64,000 nt of DNA from Streptomyces sp. ISL-100 (GTDB taxonomy: Bacteria > Actinomycetota > Actinomycetes > Streptomycetales > Streptomycetaceae), in the NCBI RefSeq assembly GCF_018614615.1, contig NZ_JAGGOK010000049.1, forward strand, positions 122,355 through 186,354. Direction: 5' to 3'. The position numbers and the translations under genes were made by a program. Under the pieces are notes generated by a model. It was not told the origin of the DNA and did no database searches. It saw nothing but the letters and a program-made list of their open reading frames with translations. Of this stretch, positions 1-8,096 are shown piece by piece (the stretch's first letter is position 1; each line of letters starts with the position of its first letter).

Positions 1-443
1 TCCCGTATCGCTAAGTTCTCGGCGTCGGGGCTCAGATTGGGCGACCACTTGGTGCCGTCGTAGTGGTTGACCGAGAAGGTGTACGTGCGGCCGATGGCCC
101 ACAGATCGTCAGGGGCCGTACCGGTCAATGTGTCGAGGCCGACCCCGGTGGGTCGCGCCAACTGCTTCCAGGTCTCCCCGGTCTCTCCGGCCTCCCCGGT
201 CTTCTGCCACAGCTTGTGCGTGGGAGTCGTGCAGTCGCTGCAGTACTCCGTGGTCGTGGCAAAGGCGTTTTTCGTGTCGAAGGGGAGGAAGGCCGAGGTT
301 GCCTTGGCAATGGGCTGCGAGAGGGTCTCCCAGGCGGGGGTCGCCGCGGCGTTCGCAGGCGAGGCCGCAAAGGCCATACCTACAGCGGCCGTGGACAACA
401 GGAGCGATACTGTGCGCAGCTTGCGGGAAGTGTTCTTGAACAT
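1..443 (-). CDS. secreted protein, N-terminal part only (cut by window edge)
   Basis: The frame opens at ATG 443 and leaves the window after about 147 codons. Residues 1-32 are a Sec signal peptide: basic MFKNTSRKLR, a hydrophobic core, and an ASPANA cleavage site. Cys68 and Cys71 lie close together (EYCSDC), and residues 112-118 (DDLWAIG) resemble the DVWAVG blade motif of secreted actinobacterial beta-propeller proteins. The function is not recognised. Codon 144 (bases 12-14) is TTA, the rare leucine codon read by the bldA tRNA in Streptomyces, which suggests developmental control. Its upstream region faces the terminator of the next gene. Signal peptide is seen; propeller fold is inferred from one motif. 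Confidence 0.7.
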   Translation of the reverse strand, partial: MFKNTSRKLRTVSLLLSTAAVGMAFAASPANAAATPAWETLSQPIAKATSAFLPFDTKNAFATTTEYCSDCTTPTHKLWQKTGEAGETGETWKQLARPTGVGLDTLTGTAPDDLWAIGRTYTFSVNHYDGTKWSPNLSPDAENLAIR

Positions 444-606
444 GGGTTATGTGCTCTCCGTTTGAAGGCGTGAATGCCAACCGGAAGGCTATGCAGAGGG
501 TGTGGATTTCGGGATGTTGATCGCTGTACGGAAAACCGGTCGCCTCGACGTCTTGTACGGAGTATCAAGGCCTTGAAAACCGGACTGCGGAATTCCCGAA
601 AACACC

Positions 607-635
607 GCTGCCCCGCCAGATCCCGGCGGGGCAGC
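607..635 (-). terminator. hairpin terminator of the I36 inhibitor gene
   Basis: GCTGCCCCGCC and its exact complement flank a 7-nt loop, an 11-bp perfect stem beginning 36 nt past the stop codon of the minus-strand gene ending at 671. There is no long T run, as is usual in Streptomyces. Confidence 0.7.
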
Positions 636-670
636 AGTGGTGAATCAGGATGTCGGGATCAGGTGTCGGA

Positions 671-1075
671 TCAGCCGCAGGAGCCGCTGATCCAGCGGTG
701 TGACTTGAGCATGTACGTTCCGGTCAGGTTGCCTCGCTGGCCTTGAGGCGTACAGCCCATGCGGGTGTTGTAGTTGCGCCACTGGTAGTAGGCGACACCG
801 CTGGCTGAGCTGGTGCCCCGGTTCCACACCGACTTCACGTTCGTGGTCTGTGACCAGGAGCAACGGATGGAGCCTTGCGTCCAGTCCTCGTCGGCGACAC
901 TCCAGGAACACTTGGAACCGGTGCCGCTGGCCCCCGTGTAGAAGCAGACGTTCCCGCTGGCGCAGGCCCCCCACGCCTGCTCGTCGGCCGGCGCGGCGGA
1001 TGCCACGGGGACGGCTACGGTGGCGAGGAGGGCGGCTGTGCCGAGGCCGGCGAGCGCCGTACGGATTTTGGGCAT
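671..1075 (-). CDS. peptidase inhibitor family I36-like secreted protein
   Basis: A 134-residue exported protein. Start ATG 1075 is chosen over the longer frame because it follows GAGGAAG at good spacing and begins directly with a signal peptide (MPKIRTALAGLG, hydrophobic core, ASA cleavage near residue 28). The mature part is about 105 residues, rich in Cys, Trp, Ser and Gly, with ACASGNVCFYTG followed by CSWSV, IRCSW and a C-terminal GSCG. This layout matches the small beta-sandwich family that includes the Streptomyces metalloproteinase inhibitor SMPI (I36), where Cys residues pair in disulfides. Inhibition of an extracellular protease is inferred from the family; the target is unknown. 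It stands alone with its own terminator. Confidence 0.75.
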   Translation of the reverse strand: MPKIRTALAGLGTAALLATVAVPVASAAPADEQAWGACASGNVCFYTGASGTGSKCSWSVADEDWTQGSIRCSWSQTTNVKSVWNRGTSSASGVAYYQWRNYNTRMGCTPQGQRGNLTGTYMLKSHRWISGSCG

Positions 1076-1370
1076 GATGTAGTACTTCCTCTCCCTCAAG
1101 GGACTTCCCCCGTCGCCCGGGTCAATGAGCGACGCGCCCACGCTAAGGAGGCGGGCGCGGGAGGCCAAGAGCGCCAATCGGCCACAATGCCCCTGCAATT
1201 AACGGACGTCGCGGTACGTCGCCACGAAGGCCGACCAGCAACACCGCCGGTCCGTAGGCGAGGCCACGGCGGGGCAGTCCTTTAGAGCCGGAATGGCGGG
1301 GGAACCCCTTCGCGGTTCCGGGCGTCTGATCACGAGAAGGCGATCACTGGGCGTACACGGGGGTAGGGCT

Positions 1371-2033
1371 ATGGCGATCACACTGGCCGAGGAAATCATG
1401 CTGCTGTCCCTGGACGATGAGTCCGGGTCGGCGAAGCAGCGGCAAGCCGCTGGGTGGGCAGTGTCAGGAGGGATCCTGCTCGAACTGGTCCTGGCCGGAC
1501 GGGTGTCCGTTGCAGACAAGCACCTCGAACTGACGGACACGACGCCGACCGGGGACCAACTGCTCGACAGCCGGACGGCACTGATCGAGGCCTGGCTGCG
1601 CGGCCGCAAGAAGCGACGGGTGACGGAGTGGCTCACGAAGGACCAAACCAAGGCCGTCGGTGCGGCTCTGGAGAGCCTGTGCAAGCGCGGAGTGGTCGTG
1701 GAGGAGAAGCACAAGGCACTCGGTGTGTTCCCGATACGCCGCTATCCCGAGGCCGATGGCGCCGTCGAGGCTGAGTTGCGGGAACGGCTCCGCGCCGTCG
1801 TGCTGGGCGGCGCCGAGCCCGCCACACGGACGGCGGGCCTGATCGCGCTGATCCACTCCGCCAAGCTGCACCGCCTGGCCTTTCCCGACAGCCCGCGCAA
1901 GCAGGTCACCACGCGGATGGCGGAGGTCGCCGCCGGGCAATGGGCGGCCGAGAGCGTCCGCGCCGCCATCCGCGACATGCAGGCGGCGATGGTCGCGGTC
2001 ACCGTGGTCACGGCCGCCACGGCCGGGAGTTAG
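1371..2033 (+). CDS. GPP34 family phosphoprotein
   Basis: A 220-residue protein. It begins MAITLAEEIMLLSLDDESG, the typical opening of actinobacterial GPP34 (GOLPH3-like) proteins, then GWAVSGGILLELVLAGRV and a helical C-terminal half with two Ala-rich helices (VAAGQWAAESVRAAIRDM). GOLPH3 proteins bind phosphatidylinositol-4-phosphate on membranes; the bacterial members are cytosolic helical proteins of unsettled role, frequent in Streptomyces. ATG 1371 is preferred to the in-frame start 78 nt upstream because the family motif starts here; GGGGGTAGGG just upstream is an imperfect ribosome site. Monocistronic by position. Confidence 0.85.
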   Translation: MAITLAEEIMLLSLDDESGSAKQRQAAGWAVSGGILLELVLAGRVSVADKHLELTDTTPTGDQLLDSRTALIEAWLRGRKKRRVTEWLTKDQTKAVGAALESLCKRGVVVEEKHKALGVFPIRRYPEADGAVEAELRERLRAVVLGGAEPATRTAGLIALIHSAKLHRLAFPDSPRKQVTTRMAEVAAGQWAAESVRAAIRDMQAAMVAVTVVTAATAGS

Positions 2034-2150
2034 ACCACGGACCAGATGGTCAGTTGAGTACGAGCCCGCGTAGAGATGAGCATCCGTGCCCATGCGGTGG
2101 CGGTGACCGCGCTGTGAGGATCGTGCGTACCCTCACGGAAGGAACCGACG

Positions 2151-2516
2151 GTGAACCCCCACACATACGCGACCCTGTACGGGCCATGGCAGCCGGCGCG
2201 GCAACTTCGCAAGGGGCGAACCGCCGTCCGCGTGCTGGCAGGCATCCTGTGGGCGGTGACCTTTGCGTCGCTGGCCTGGCTGATGTGTCTCGTGAGCCTG
2301 ACGGCGGTGTGGGGCCTGGCCGCCGGGGCACCTGTCGGGAGCTTCCTTCTGCGATGTGCCCTGACCGTCACCGGCTCTGCTGCCGCACTTGCAGCTCTGT
2401 ATTTCGCACCCGGCATCCGCCGCCTGGCTACGGCGAGCCGTCTGCTTCTCGTGGGCGCGGTGGCATGCCCGGTCCCCACAGGGCTCGCGATCTGGACATG
2501 GTTCCAGACCGGCTGA
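2151..2516 (+). CDS. small integral membrane protein, unknown function
   Basis: A 121-residue protein started by GTG 2151 behind GGAAGGA at 8-nt spacing. About 27 polar, basic N-terminal residues precede three to four hydrophobic stretches (about 28-50, 55-75, 78-92 and 98-118), so it should sit in the cytoplasmic membrane. No catalytic or binding motif is visible and I do not recognise the family. It lies 117 nt after the GPP34 gene in the same direction, and converges on the SGNH hydrolase gene; the 160 nt between them show no strong hairpin. Confidence 0.6.
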   Translation: MNPHTYATLYGPWQPARQLRKGRTAVRVLAGILWAVTFASLAWLMCLVSLTAVWGLAAGAPVGSFLLRCALTVTGSAAALAALYFAPGIRRLATASRLLLVGAVACPVPTGLAIWTWFQTG

Positions 2517-2676
2517 CCCCGTCAGCTCCGCATGCTGATGAGCGCGCACGATTGTGGAATCCGCCGGGACTGCCCAGCATCAGCGCGGAGAAGACGCGCT
2601 CCCAGGTGACGAAAGCCGTTTCAACTGGGCTCGCTTGCGGATCAACCAACGAACCCGGACACGCAAGGCCACCGCC

Positions 2677-3393
2677 TTACGCCCGGCTGGGGCTGAACAA
2701 ACCACTCGGCGCGCAGGCGTACCGCGCTCCCAAGCCCCACTCCTCGTACATCGCGTCCGCGAAAGCCGCCGCCAGTTTGTGTTCGCCCGTCGGGCCCGGG
2801 TGCGTTCCGTCGTACGTGTCCACATGGATGTCGTACGTCGCATGAGGCGCCGCCAGCAGCAGCGGGGACGTGCCGGGCACGTCCAGGTTCGCTACCGCCT
2901 TCGTCAGAAGCTCGTTGAAGCGGTCGCACTCCGCCGCGAACGGGGCGTCGGACTCCGCCCGGACGTTGGGAATCACCGGGTGGATCACCATCCGCACCCC
3001 CGGATTCGCCGCCCGCGCCTCCGCTATGAAGCGTTCCGCGTTGTCGGCGGTCTGGGCCGCGTCCGTGTAGAAGCCGAGGTCTATCAAGCCCAGCGAGACC
3101 AGCAGGACGTCCGCCTTCGTCGACGCGACCGTCTCCCCTATCAGCGGCGCCATGTGCAGCCAGCCCTCCCCCCACCCCGACAGGTGGCGGCGGGCGTGCG
3201 CCGGAAAGGCCGGGTCGGCGTACTCGTACGACAGCGGTGCGTTCGCGAAAGTGTCGTACAGCTCGGTGCGGGGGCCGACGATCTGGAAGGGGCCGCCGTA
3301 CGACGTCACCAGGTGCTGCCACATGCGATAGCGCCACGTGAAGTCGCCGGCGCGCCCGATGGTCATGGAGTCGCCGACGAACAGGAAGCGCAT
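2677..3393 (-). CDS. SGNH/GDSL-type hydrolase
   Basis: A 238-residue probable esterase or lipase-like hydrolase. MRFLFVGDSMTIGR places the block I nucleophile at Ser9, and DGTHPGPTGEHKL near residue 205 supplies the Asp-x-x-His pair of block V. The canonical block III GxND is here GLID (in VSLGLIDLG), so the oxyanion Asn is not conserved, which may mean altered activity. No signal peptide is seen from ATG 3393, so it is probably cytosolic. The much longer upstream extension of this frame is antisense to the neighbouring gene and is discarded. It is divergent from the secreted propeller-like gene at 3452, with only 58 nt between. Confidence 0.75.
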   Translation of the reverse strand: MRFLFVGDSMTIGRAGDFTWRYRMWQHLVTSYGGPFQIVGPRTELYDTFANAPLSYEYADPAFPAHARRHLSGWGEGWLHMAPLIGETVASTKADVLLVSLGLIDLGFYTDAAQTADNAERFIAEARAANPGVRMVIHPVIPNVRAESDAPFAAECDRFNELLTKAVANLDVPGTSPLLLAAPHATYDIHVDTYDGTHPGPTGEHKLAAAFADAMYEEWGLGARYACAPSGLFSPSRA

Positions 3394-3451
3394 TGCGCCA
3401 TCATCCCGGATCACCGCCGTGGCCTGCGACGTGATGATGAACACTTGGGCC

Positions 3452-4507
3452 ATGCGCCTGCTCCTGCTCTCGTACGTCGTCGCCCCCAGTGCCGCCGCTG
3501 CCCTTCTCCTCCTCGCGGCGGCCGGTACCGCCACCGCCACCGCCACCACCGCCTCCGCCGACGACGGCTTCACGATCAAGGACCCACGGATCGCCGAGTC
3601 CAGTGGCCTGGCCGCCAGTCGCATCCACCCCGGCATCTACTGGACGCACAACGACAGCGACGACGGCGCGTTCATCTACGCCGTGGACTCCAAGAGCGGC
3701 GATACGGTCGCGACCCTCACCATGCGCGGGATCGGCGCGCCGCGCGACGTCGAAGCGATCTCCATCGGGCCCGACGGGAACGTGTACGTCGGTGACATCG
3801 GCGACAACCTCGACGGCAGTTGGACCCACGTGTGGATCTACCGCTTTCCCGAGCCCAAGCAACTCACCAACGCGACGGTCGACGCTACCCAGTTCACCGT
3901 CAAGTACGCCGACGGGCCCCGCAACGCCGAAGCGCTGATGGTGCATCCCAAGACCGGCCGCGTCTACATCGCCAGCAAGAACGAGGACGGCGGCGGGTTG
4001 TACGAGGGGCCCGCCCGGCTGTCGGCCGGCGGCACGAACGTCTTCCGGCGGGTGGGCAAGGTGCCGTGGGTGACGGACGGGGCGTTCTCGCCGGACGGGA
4101 AGGAGCTGGTGCTGCGCTCCTACTTCAGCGCCCGTGCGTACGACTGGAAGGACAGCGGGCGGCTCGGGGCCGACCGGGGGGTGGGCGCGCCGTTCCAGGG
4201 ACAGGCCGAGTCGGTGACGTACACGGCCGACGGGACGGCCATGATGTTCGGCTCGGAGGGCGTCGGTAGTGACGTAGAGCGGGTGGAGGTCAAGGGGAAG
4301 CGGGACTCCGGAGCCGAGTCGCCGTCGGGAGAGGGGAGTTCCGGTGACGGCGAAAAGGGGTCTGGCGGTGGTGGCGGTGATGGGGGCGATGGCGCCGGCG
4401 GCAGTGGGGATGACGGTGGCGGCGACGTCACTCTTGGGGTCGTTGTGCTCGGGGGCGTGATCGCCGCGTTTGTCGGGCTGAGGCGGCTGCTGCGGCGGCG
4501 GTCATAG
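3452..4507 (+). CDS. secreted, membrane-anchored WD40/propeller-like protein
   Basis: About 351 residues. The N-terminus MRLLLLSYVVAPSAAAALLLL is a signal peptide with probable cleavage after TASA. The mature part has propeller-like strands: SSGLAASRIHPGIYWTHNDS, GDTVATLTMRG, GPDGNVYVGDIGDN, HPKTGRVYIASKN and FSPDGKELVLRSYF. About 60 residues of Ser/Gly/Asp/Glu-rich linker follow, then one transmembrane helix (VTLGVVVLGGVIAAFVGL) and RRLLRRRS, so the body is displayed outside the membrane. There is no LPXTG sortase signal. Start choice is uncertain: ATG 3434, 3437 and 3452 are in frame and none has a good ribosome site. Ligand or substrate is unknown. Confidence 0.7.
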   Translation: MRLLLLSYVVAPSAAAALLLLAAAGTATATATTASADDGFTIKDPRIAESSGLAASRIHPGIYWTHNDSDDGAFIYAVDSKSGDTVATLTMRGIGAPRDVEAISIGPDGNVYVGDIGDNLDGSWTHVWIYRFPEPKQLTNATVDATQFTVKYADGPRNAEALMVHPKTGRVYIASKNEDGGGLYEGPARLSAGGTNVFRRVGKVPWVTDGAFSPDGKELVLRSYFSARAYDWKDSGRLGADRGVGAPFQGQAESVTYTADGTAMMFGSEGVGSDVERVEVKGKRDSGAESPSGEGSSGDGEKGSGGGGGDGGDGAGGSGDDGGGDVTLGVVVLGGVIAAFVGLRRLLRRRS

Positions 4508-4604
4508 GTGGTGGCGTAACGCAGCGTGACCCTTCGACGTGCGACGGTGACTATGGCCTGGTTCGCTGAAGGGGACCCGCTCTTCCTACCGTCAAGGAGT
4601 GACG

Positions 4605-4802
4605 ATGAGCGTTACAGGCGATTCCCGTGGTCGTGCGGAGCAGATGCGCCAGAAGGCCGACCAGCTGAGGGAGGCCGCGGACCGCGCAACCGATCCGCAG
4701 GAACGGCAGAAGCTGATGGAAAAGGCCGACCGGCTGCGGGAGCAGAGCCAGCAGGAGGGCAAGATGAGCGGCGGCGGCCAGCAGGGGTACCTGCCTGAGT
4801 AG
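4605..4802 (+). CDS. small hydrophilic coiled-coil protein (DUF6381-like)
   Basis: A 65-residue, highly charged protein. ATG 4605 follows AAGGAG at 5-nt spacing and is preferred to the GTG two codons earlier. From about residue 8 to 48 heptad-like spacing (RAEQMRQKADQLREAADRA, then RQKLMEKADRLREQS) predicts an amphipathic helix or coiled coil, followed by a flexible Gly/Gln tail ending GYLPE. It resembles the small Streptomyces proteins I recall as DUF6381, of unknown function. It is followed by a strong terminator, so it is probably an independent, well-expressed transcript. Confidence 0.7.
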   Translation: MSVTGDSRGRAEQMRQKADQLREAADRATDPQERQKLMEKADRLREQSQQEGKMSGGGQQGYLPE

Positions 4803-4836
4803 TCGTACGGTCGTATGACCTCAGCATCATCACGAG

Positions 4837-4885
4837 CCGATGGCCTTCCGTCCCGCGAAAGCGGGCGGGGGGCCATCGGTTTTTT
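4837..4885 (+). terminator. intrinsic terminator with U-tract
   Basis: CCGATGGCC pairs with GGCCATCGG around an inner CCCGC-GAAA-GCGGG hairpin and is followed by six T. This is the best textbook rho-independent terminator in the window, 34 nt after the small coiled-coil gene. Confidence 0.9.
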
Positions 4886-5004
4886 ACGCTACCTACGGAT
4901 CGTCTGACTTCCCGCCCTGGATTGTGCACAGTGGCGCAGGACCCGTCGCACCGTCGCCCCTAGCCTCACCGGAACAGCACCAGCACCTACGAGGGGCGGT
5001 ATCG

Positions 5005-6294
5005 GTGAACTGGCTCATCCACGACTACCGCGAGAGCGATCTCGCGGCAGTGGTCCACCTGATCGACACCACGGCCGAGCTCGGGCAGGAGTCCGTCTTC
5101 TCGCTCGCCGAGTGCATCGGTGCGCTCACCTCACGGCAGCCCGCCGTCGTCGCCGTGCACCAGGGCGTTCCCATCGGCGCGGCGCTCGCGTGCGTGGCCG
5201 GCGAGCGTGCCTGGGTGATGCGTATCGCGATCTCCTCGGCGTGGCGCGGCCGGGGCCTGGCCAGCGCGCTCCTGGTGGAGCTTGAGCGGCGGCTCGTCGC
5301 CGCCCGGGTGGGGCGCATCGCGTACGTACTGCCCGAGGAGGATCTGCTCGGCGAGGGGCTGCTCAACGCGGGATACACGCGCCGGCCCGCCGTCGCGTAC
5401 TTCGAGAAGGTCGAGCCGCTCCACGGGCCGTCCGCCAGCCTCCTGGAGGATCTCGGCGGGCGCTTCCTGCCCAGCGACCTCTGGGCCAAGGTGGCCGGCA
5501 TGGAGGCGGAGAAGGACCTGATCGAGCGGCGCGTCGTACTGCCGCTCGCGCAGCCGGAGCTTGCCGCCCGGCACGGGGTCCGGCCGCCGCGCGCGGTGGC
5601 TCTTTTCGGGCCTCCCGGGACCGGCAAAACGACGTTCGCGAGAGGCATCGCTTCCAAGCTCGGGTGGCCGTTCGTCGAGCTGCTGCCGTCGAGGCTGGCC
5701 GACGAGGGCAACCTGGCTGCGGCGCTGCGCGACGCGTTCGCCCGTATCGCTGAGCTTGAACGCGTGCTCGTGTTCATCGACGAGGTCGAGGAGATCGCTC
5801 CCGTAAGGACCGAGCCCGCCCAGCCCGGCGGGATGCACGGAGTCACCAATGAGCTGCTCAAGCTCATACCGGGCTTCCGGGAGGGCGACGAGCGGCTGCT
5901 GGTGTGCGCCACCAACTCCATTCGGTCGCTGGACCCGGCGTTCCTGCGGCCCGGCAGGTTCGACTATCTGATCCCGATCGGTACGCCGGACGCGGCGGCG
6001 CGGGCCGCGATCTGGGCCCGTTACACAGACGGCCGGGCGGATGTGGACGTGGCACGGCTGGTGGAGGCGACTGAGCTCTTCACGCCCGCCGACATCGAGC
6101 ACGCTGCCCGTATCGCCGCGCAGGCCGCGTTCGAGCGCGATCTGGAGGAGATCGGAGCCGGTACGGGCGATCCGCTCGCACTCGGCGCGAGTACGGACGA
6201 CTATCTGGCGGCCATCGCGCAGTGCCGGCCGACTGTGACGCCCGCGATGATCGACCAGTTCGACGCGGACATCACGGCTCACGCACGGTTTTGA
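5005..6294 (+). CDS. GNAT acetyltransferase - AAA+ ATPase fusion
   Basis: A 429-residue two-domain protein. Residues 1-130 look like a GNAT N-acetyltransferase: acetyl-CoA loop region AISSAWRGRGLASALLVEL, then GYTRRPAVAYFEKV. A linker leads to an AAA+ module of the CDC48/FtsH type: Walker A GPPGTGKTT (202-210), Walker B LVFIDE (Asp259-Glu260), sensor-1 LLVCATNS, and RPGRFD with Arg315. GTG 5005 is preferred because it follows GAGGGG and directly opens the GNAT fold (MNWLIHDYRESDL); the upstream extension contains the previous terminator. ATP-driven remodelling combined with acyl transfer is inferred; no substrate is known to me. No protease domain follows. Confidence 0.8.
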   Translation: MNWLIHDYRESDLAAVVHLIDTTAELGQESVFSLAECIGALTSRQPAVVAVHQGVPIGAALACVAGERAWVMRIAISSAWRGRGLASALLVELERRLVAARVGRIAYVLPEEDLLGEGLLNAGYTRRPAVAYFEKVEPLHGPSASLLEDLGGRFLPSDLWAKVAGMEAEKDLIERRVVLPLAQPELAARHGVRPPRAVALFGPPGTGKTTFARGIASKLGWPFVELLPSRLADEGNLAAALRDAFARIAELERVLVFIDEVEEIAPVRTEPAQPGGMHGVTNELLKLIPGFREGDERLLVCATNSIRSLDPAFLRPGRFDYLIPIGTPDAAARAAIWARYTDGRADVDVARLVEATELFTPADIEHAARIAAQAAFERDLEEIGAGTGDPLALGASTDDYLAAIAQCRPTVTPAMIDQFDADITAHARF

Positions 6295-6345
6295 CGGTGC
6301 GCGGGCCGGCGCTCGCGCGCGGGTGTGCGGTCCGCGCGCGTGTGC

Positions 6346-6387
6346 GGTCCCACGGGCATCTGTGGTCCCACGGGCATCTGCGGTCCC
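6346..6387. repeat. 18-bp tandem direct repeat
   Basis: Two near-identical copies of GGTCCCACGGGCATCTGY in a row, with a partial third (GGTCCC). More degenerate TGCGGTCC copies lie just before. The repeat fills part of the 170-bp gap before the membrane protein gene at 6465. Confidence 0.7.
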
Positions 6388-6464
6388 GCGTGCGTCAGTG
6401 GCCCGTGGTGACAAAATGGGACAGACGGCTCGGGGATGCTCACGTCACGTGGGAGGCCACGATC

Positions 6465-7193
6465 ATGGCGTCGCAGAGCGTACAAAGCCCATCCCCTTTC
6501 GCTTCTCATCCGGAACCTGCCCCTCACCGAGACCTGTGGCCAGGGATCGCCGCGCTGGTCGCCGCAGGGCTGCTGATCGCCGGACACATCCTGTGGACGC
6601 GTACACCTGACACGACCAAGCGGGACGCGATCGAGGAAGTCGTGTCCTTCTACGGGAAGGACAGCAATCAGGCGCTGGCGCAAACGTCGGCCCCGATGCT
6701 GCTGGCCGCGGGCCTGCTGTTCATGGTCTTCCTGGTAGCCCTGTCACGCCTGGCAGGCAACCGCTCGCACCTTGTACTGGTGGGTGGCACCGTGTTCACC
6801 GTGTTCCTCCTTGTCGCGGCCATCGCCGGGAACATCTTTGCGATCACGGCGGACGCCTCCGATGTGTTCCCCGTCCGGCCCGAGACGGCGCTCATCGCGA
6901 TCCTGCTCCTGGACGTGGCGTACGGCGCGACGATCGCGGCGATGGTCGGCGCGGCGGTGCTGCTGTTCGCCGTCTGGCGCGTGTCGCGCGAGTCGCGGGC
7001 CGTGCCGGGGTGGCTCGGGTGGTTCGGATTCGTGGTGGCGGTGCTGTCGCTGGGCGGGCCGTTCAGTGCCTGGGCGACGCCATTGCTGATGGCGCTGTGG
7101 ATGCTGGCTGCGGGCGTGGTGCTGATCATGAACGCGCGGGTGGCGCAGCGGGACGAGGGGCAGGAGCCGGCCGTGGCGCCCGGCACGCCTTGA
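6465..7193 (+). CDS. integral membrane protein, unknown function
   Basis: A 242-residue protein with about six membrane segments (roughly 24-44, 75-95, 103-125, 142-170, 183-203 and 206-222). A short polar N-terminus (MASQSVQSPSPF) and a polar tail ending AVAPGTP flank the membrane core. ATG 6465 follows GGGAGG at 8-nt spacing; the upstream part of the frame overlaps the preceding gene and repeat. The general appearance recalls actinobacterial DUF4386-like membrane proteins, but I cannot assign it. It converges on the TetR gene with a 13-nt gap. Confidence 0.65.
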   Translation: MASQSVQSPSPFASHPEPAPHRDLWPGIAALVAAGLLIAGHILWTRTPDTTKRDAIEEVVSFYGKDSNQALAQTSAPMLLAAGLLFMVFLVALSRLAGNRSHLVLVGGTVFTVFLLVAAIAGNIFAITADASDVFPVRPETALIAILLLDVAYGATIAAMVGAAVLLFAVWRVSRESRAVPGWLGWFGFVVAVLSLGGPFSAWATPLLMALWMLAAGVVLIMNARVAQRDEGQEPAVAPGTP

Positions 7194-7206
7194 CGGCGGG
7201 GGTCCG

Positions 7207-8001
7207 TCACTTCCCGTTCGCGCGTTCCGCGCGTTCCGCCCGTTCCGTAACCAAGGCTTCGAAGCCGGCGATCAGTCGGCGCAGGCCGAAGTCGAAGTGG
7301 TCGAAGTCGGTGGAGAACGAGTCCTCGGCGAGTGCGGCCATCAGCGGGTACTCGCCGCTCGCCATGGCCCTTTCGAGGTACGGCCGCTGGCCCTCCCAGA
7401 AGTCTTCGTGACTCAGGCCCGTCTCCTTGGCCGCCTCCGCGGACTGGGCCTCCATGCGGGCGATTCCGATGACGAAGCTCTGCACCGTGATGATCACCGA
7501 GATCAGTTCGGCGTCCCGTAGCCCCATGCCCTTGAGCGCGGCCAGCGACACTTCGAGGCCGCGCACGGCGCTCGGGCCGAGGATCGTACGCGCCTGGTTG
7601 ATCTTGAGCAGCCATGGGTGGCGCCGCAGGAGATCGAGATGCGTGCGGGCCATGGACTCGACGGCCGTCTGCCAGTCCACCGGCTCTCGGGCGTCGATGG
7701 AGTCGAGCGGCTCGCCCTGTACGCGGTCGAGCATCAGGTCGAGCAGCTCGGCTTTCCCCGGTACGTAGCGGTACAGCGACATGGTGCCGGTCCCGAGGTC
7801 GGTGGACAGGCGGCGCATCGATACGGCGTCCATGCCCTCGGCGTCCGCGATCGCTACGGCAGCCGCGACGATGCGATCCAGCGTCAGGCCGGGCTTGGGG
7901 CCGCGGCTGGGGCGGTCGCCCGTACCCCAGAGGAGTTCGAGGCTGCGGCCGATGTCGCCGCTGCCGCTGCTCGTTTCGCCGGTCCCGGTCGTCTTCTTCA
8001 T
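7207..8001 (-). CDS. TetR/AcrR family regulator of the adjacent exporter
   Basis: A 264-residue regulator, longer than usual because of about 40 extra N-terminal residues. The helix-turn-helix covers about 43-85 (TLDRIVAAAVAIADAEG, then MRRLSTDLGTGTMSLYRYVPGK). The rest is a helical ligand-binding domain of the type that accompanies DrrAB-like exporters. The C-terminus is RAERAERANGK, from a short GC-rich repeat. The gene is divergent from the ABC exporter with 95 nt between the start codons and two palindromes in the gap. The usual model for the family is that it represses both transcripts until an exported drug-like ligand binds; the ligand is unknown. Confidence 0.85.
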   Translation of the reverse strand: MKKTTGTGETSSGSGDIGRSLELLWGTGDRPSRGPKPGLTLDRIVAAAVAIADAEGMDAVSMRRLSTDLGTGTMSLYRYVPGKAELLDLMLDRVQGEPLDSIDAREPVDWQTAVESMARTHLDLLRRHPWLLKINQARTILGPSAVRGLEVSLAALKGMGLRDAELISVIITVQSFVIGIARMEAQSAEAAKETGLSHEDFWEGQRPYLERAMASGEYPLMAALAEDSFSTDFDHFDFGLRRLIAGFEALVTERAERAERANGK

Positions 8002-8025
8002 GGCACCCTAATCTCCTGGACAGAA

Positions 8026-8067
8026 ACTGAGTACGGCATACTCTCATCAGAGTACGCCGTACTCAGT
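8026..8067. promoter_or_regulatory. double-palindrome TetR operator
   Basis: Two palindromes, GAGTACGGCATACTC (8029-8043) and GAGTACGCCGTACTC (8050-8064), sit six-plus bases apart. Together they form an 18-bp inverted repeat ACTGAGTACGGCATACTC / GAGTACGCCGTACTCAGT with one mismatch. Their place between the divergent regulator and exporter starts makes them the likely binding sites of the TetR protein. Confidence 0.8.
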
Positions 8068-8096
8068 TACGTTGTGAACGGGAAGGGGAGCCCCTT

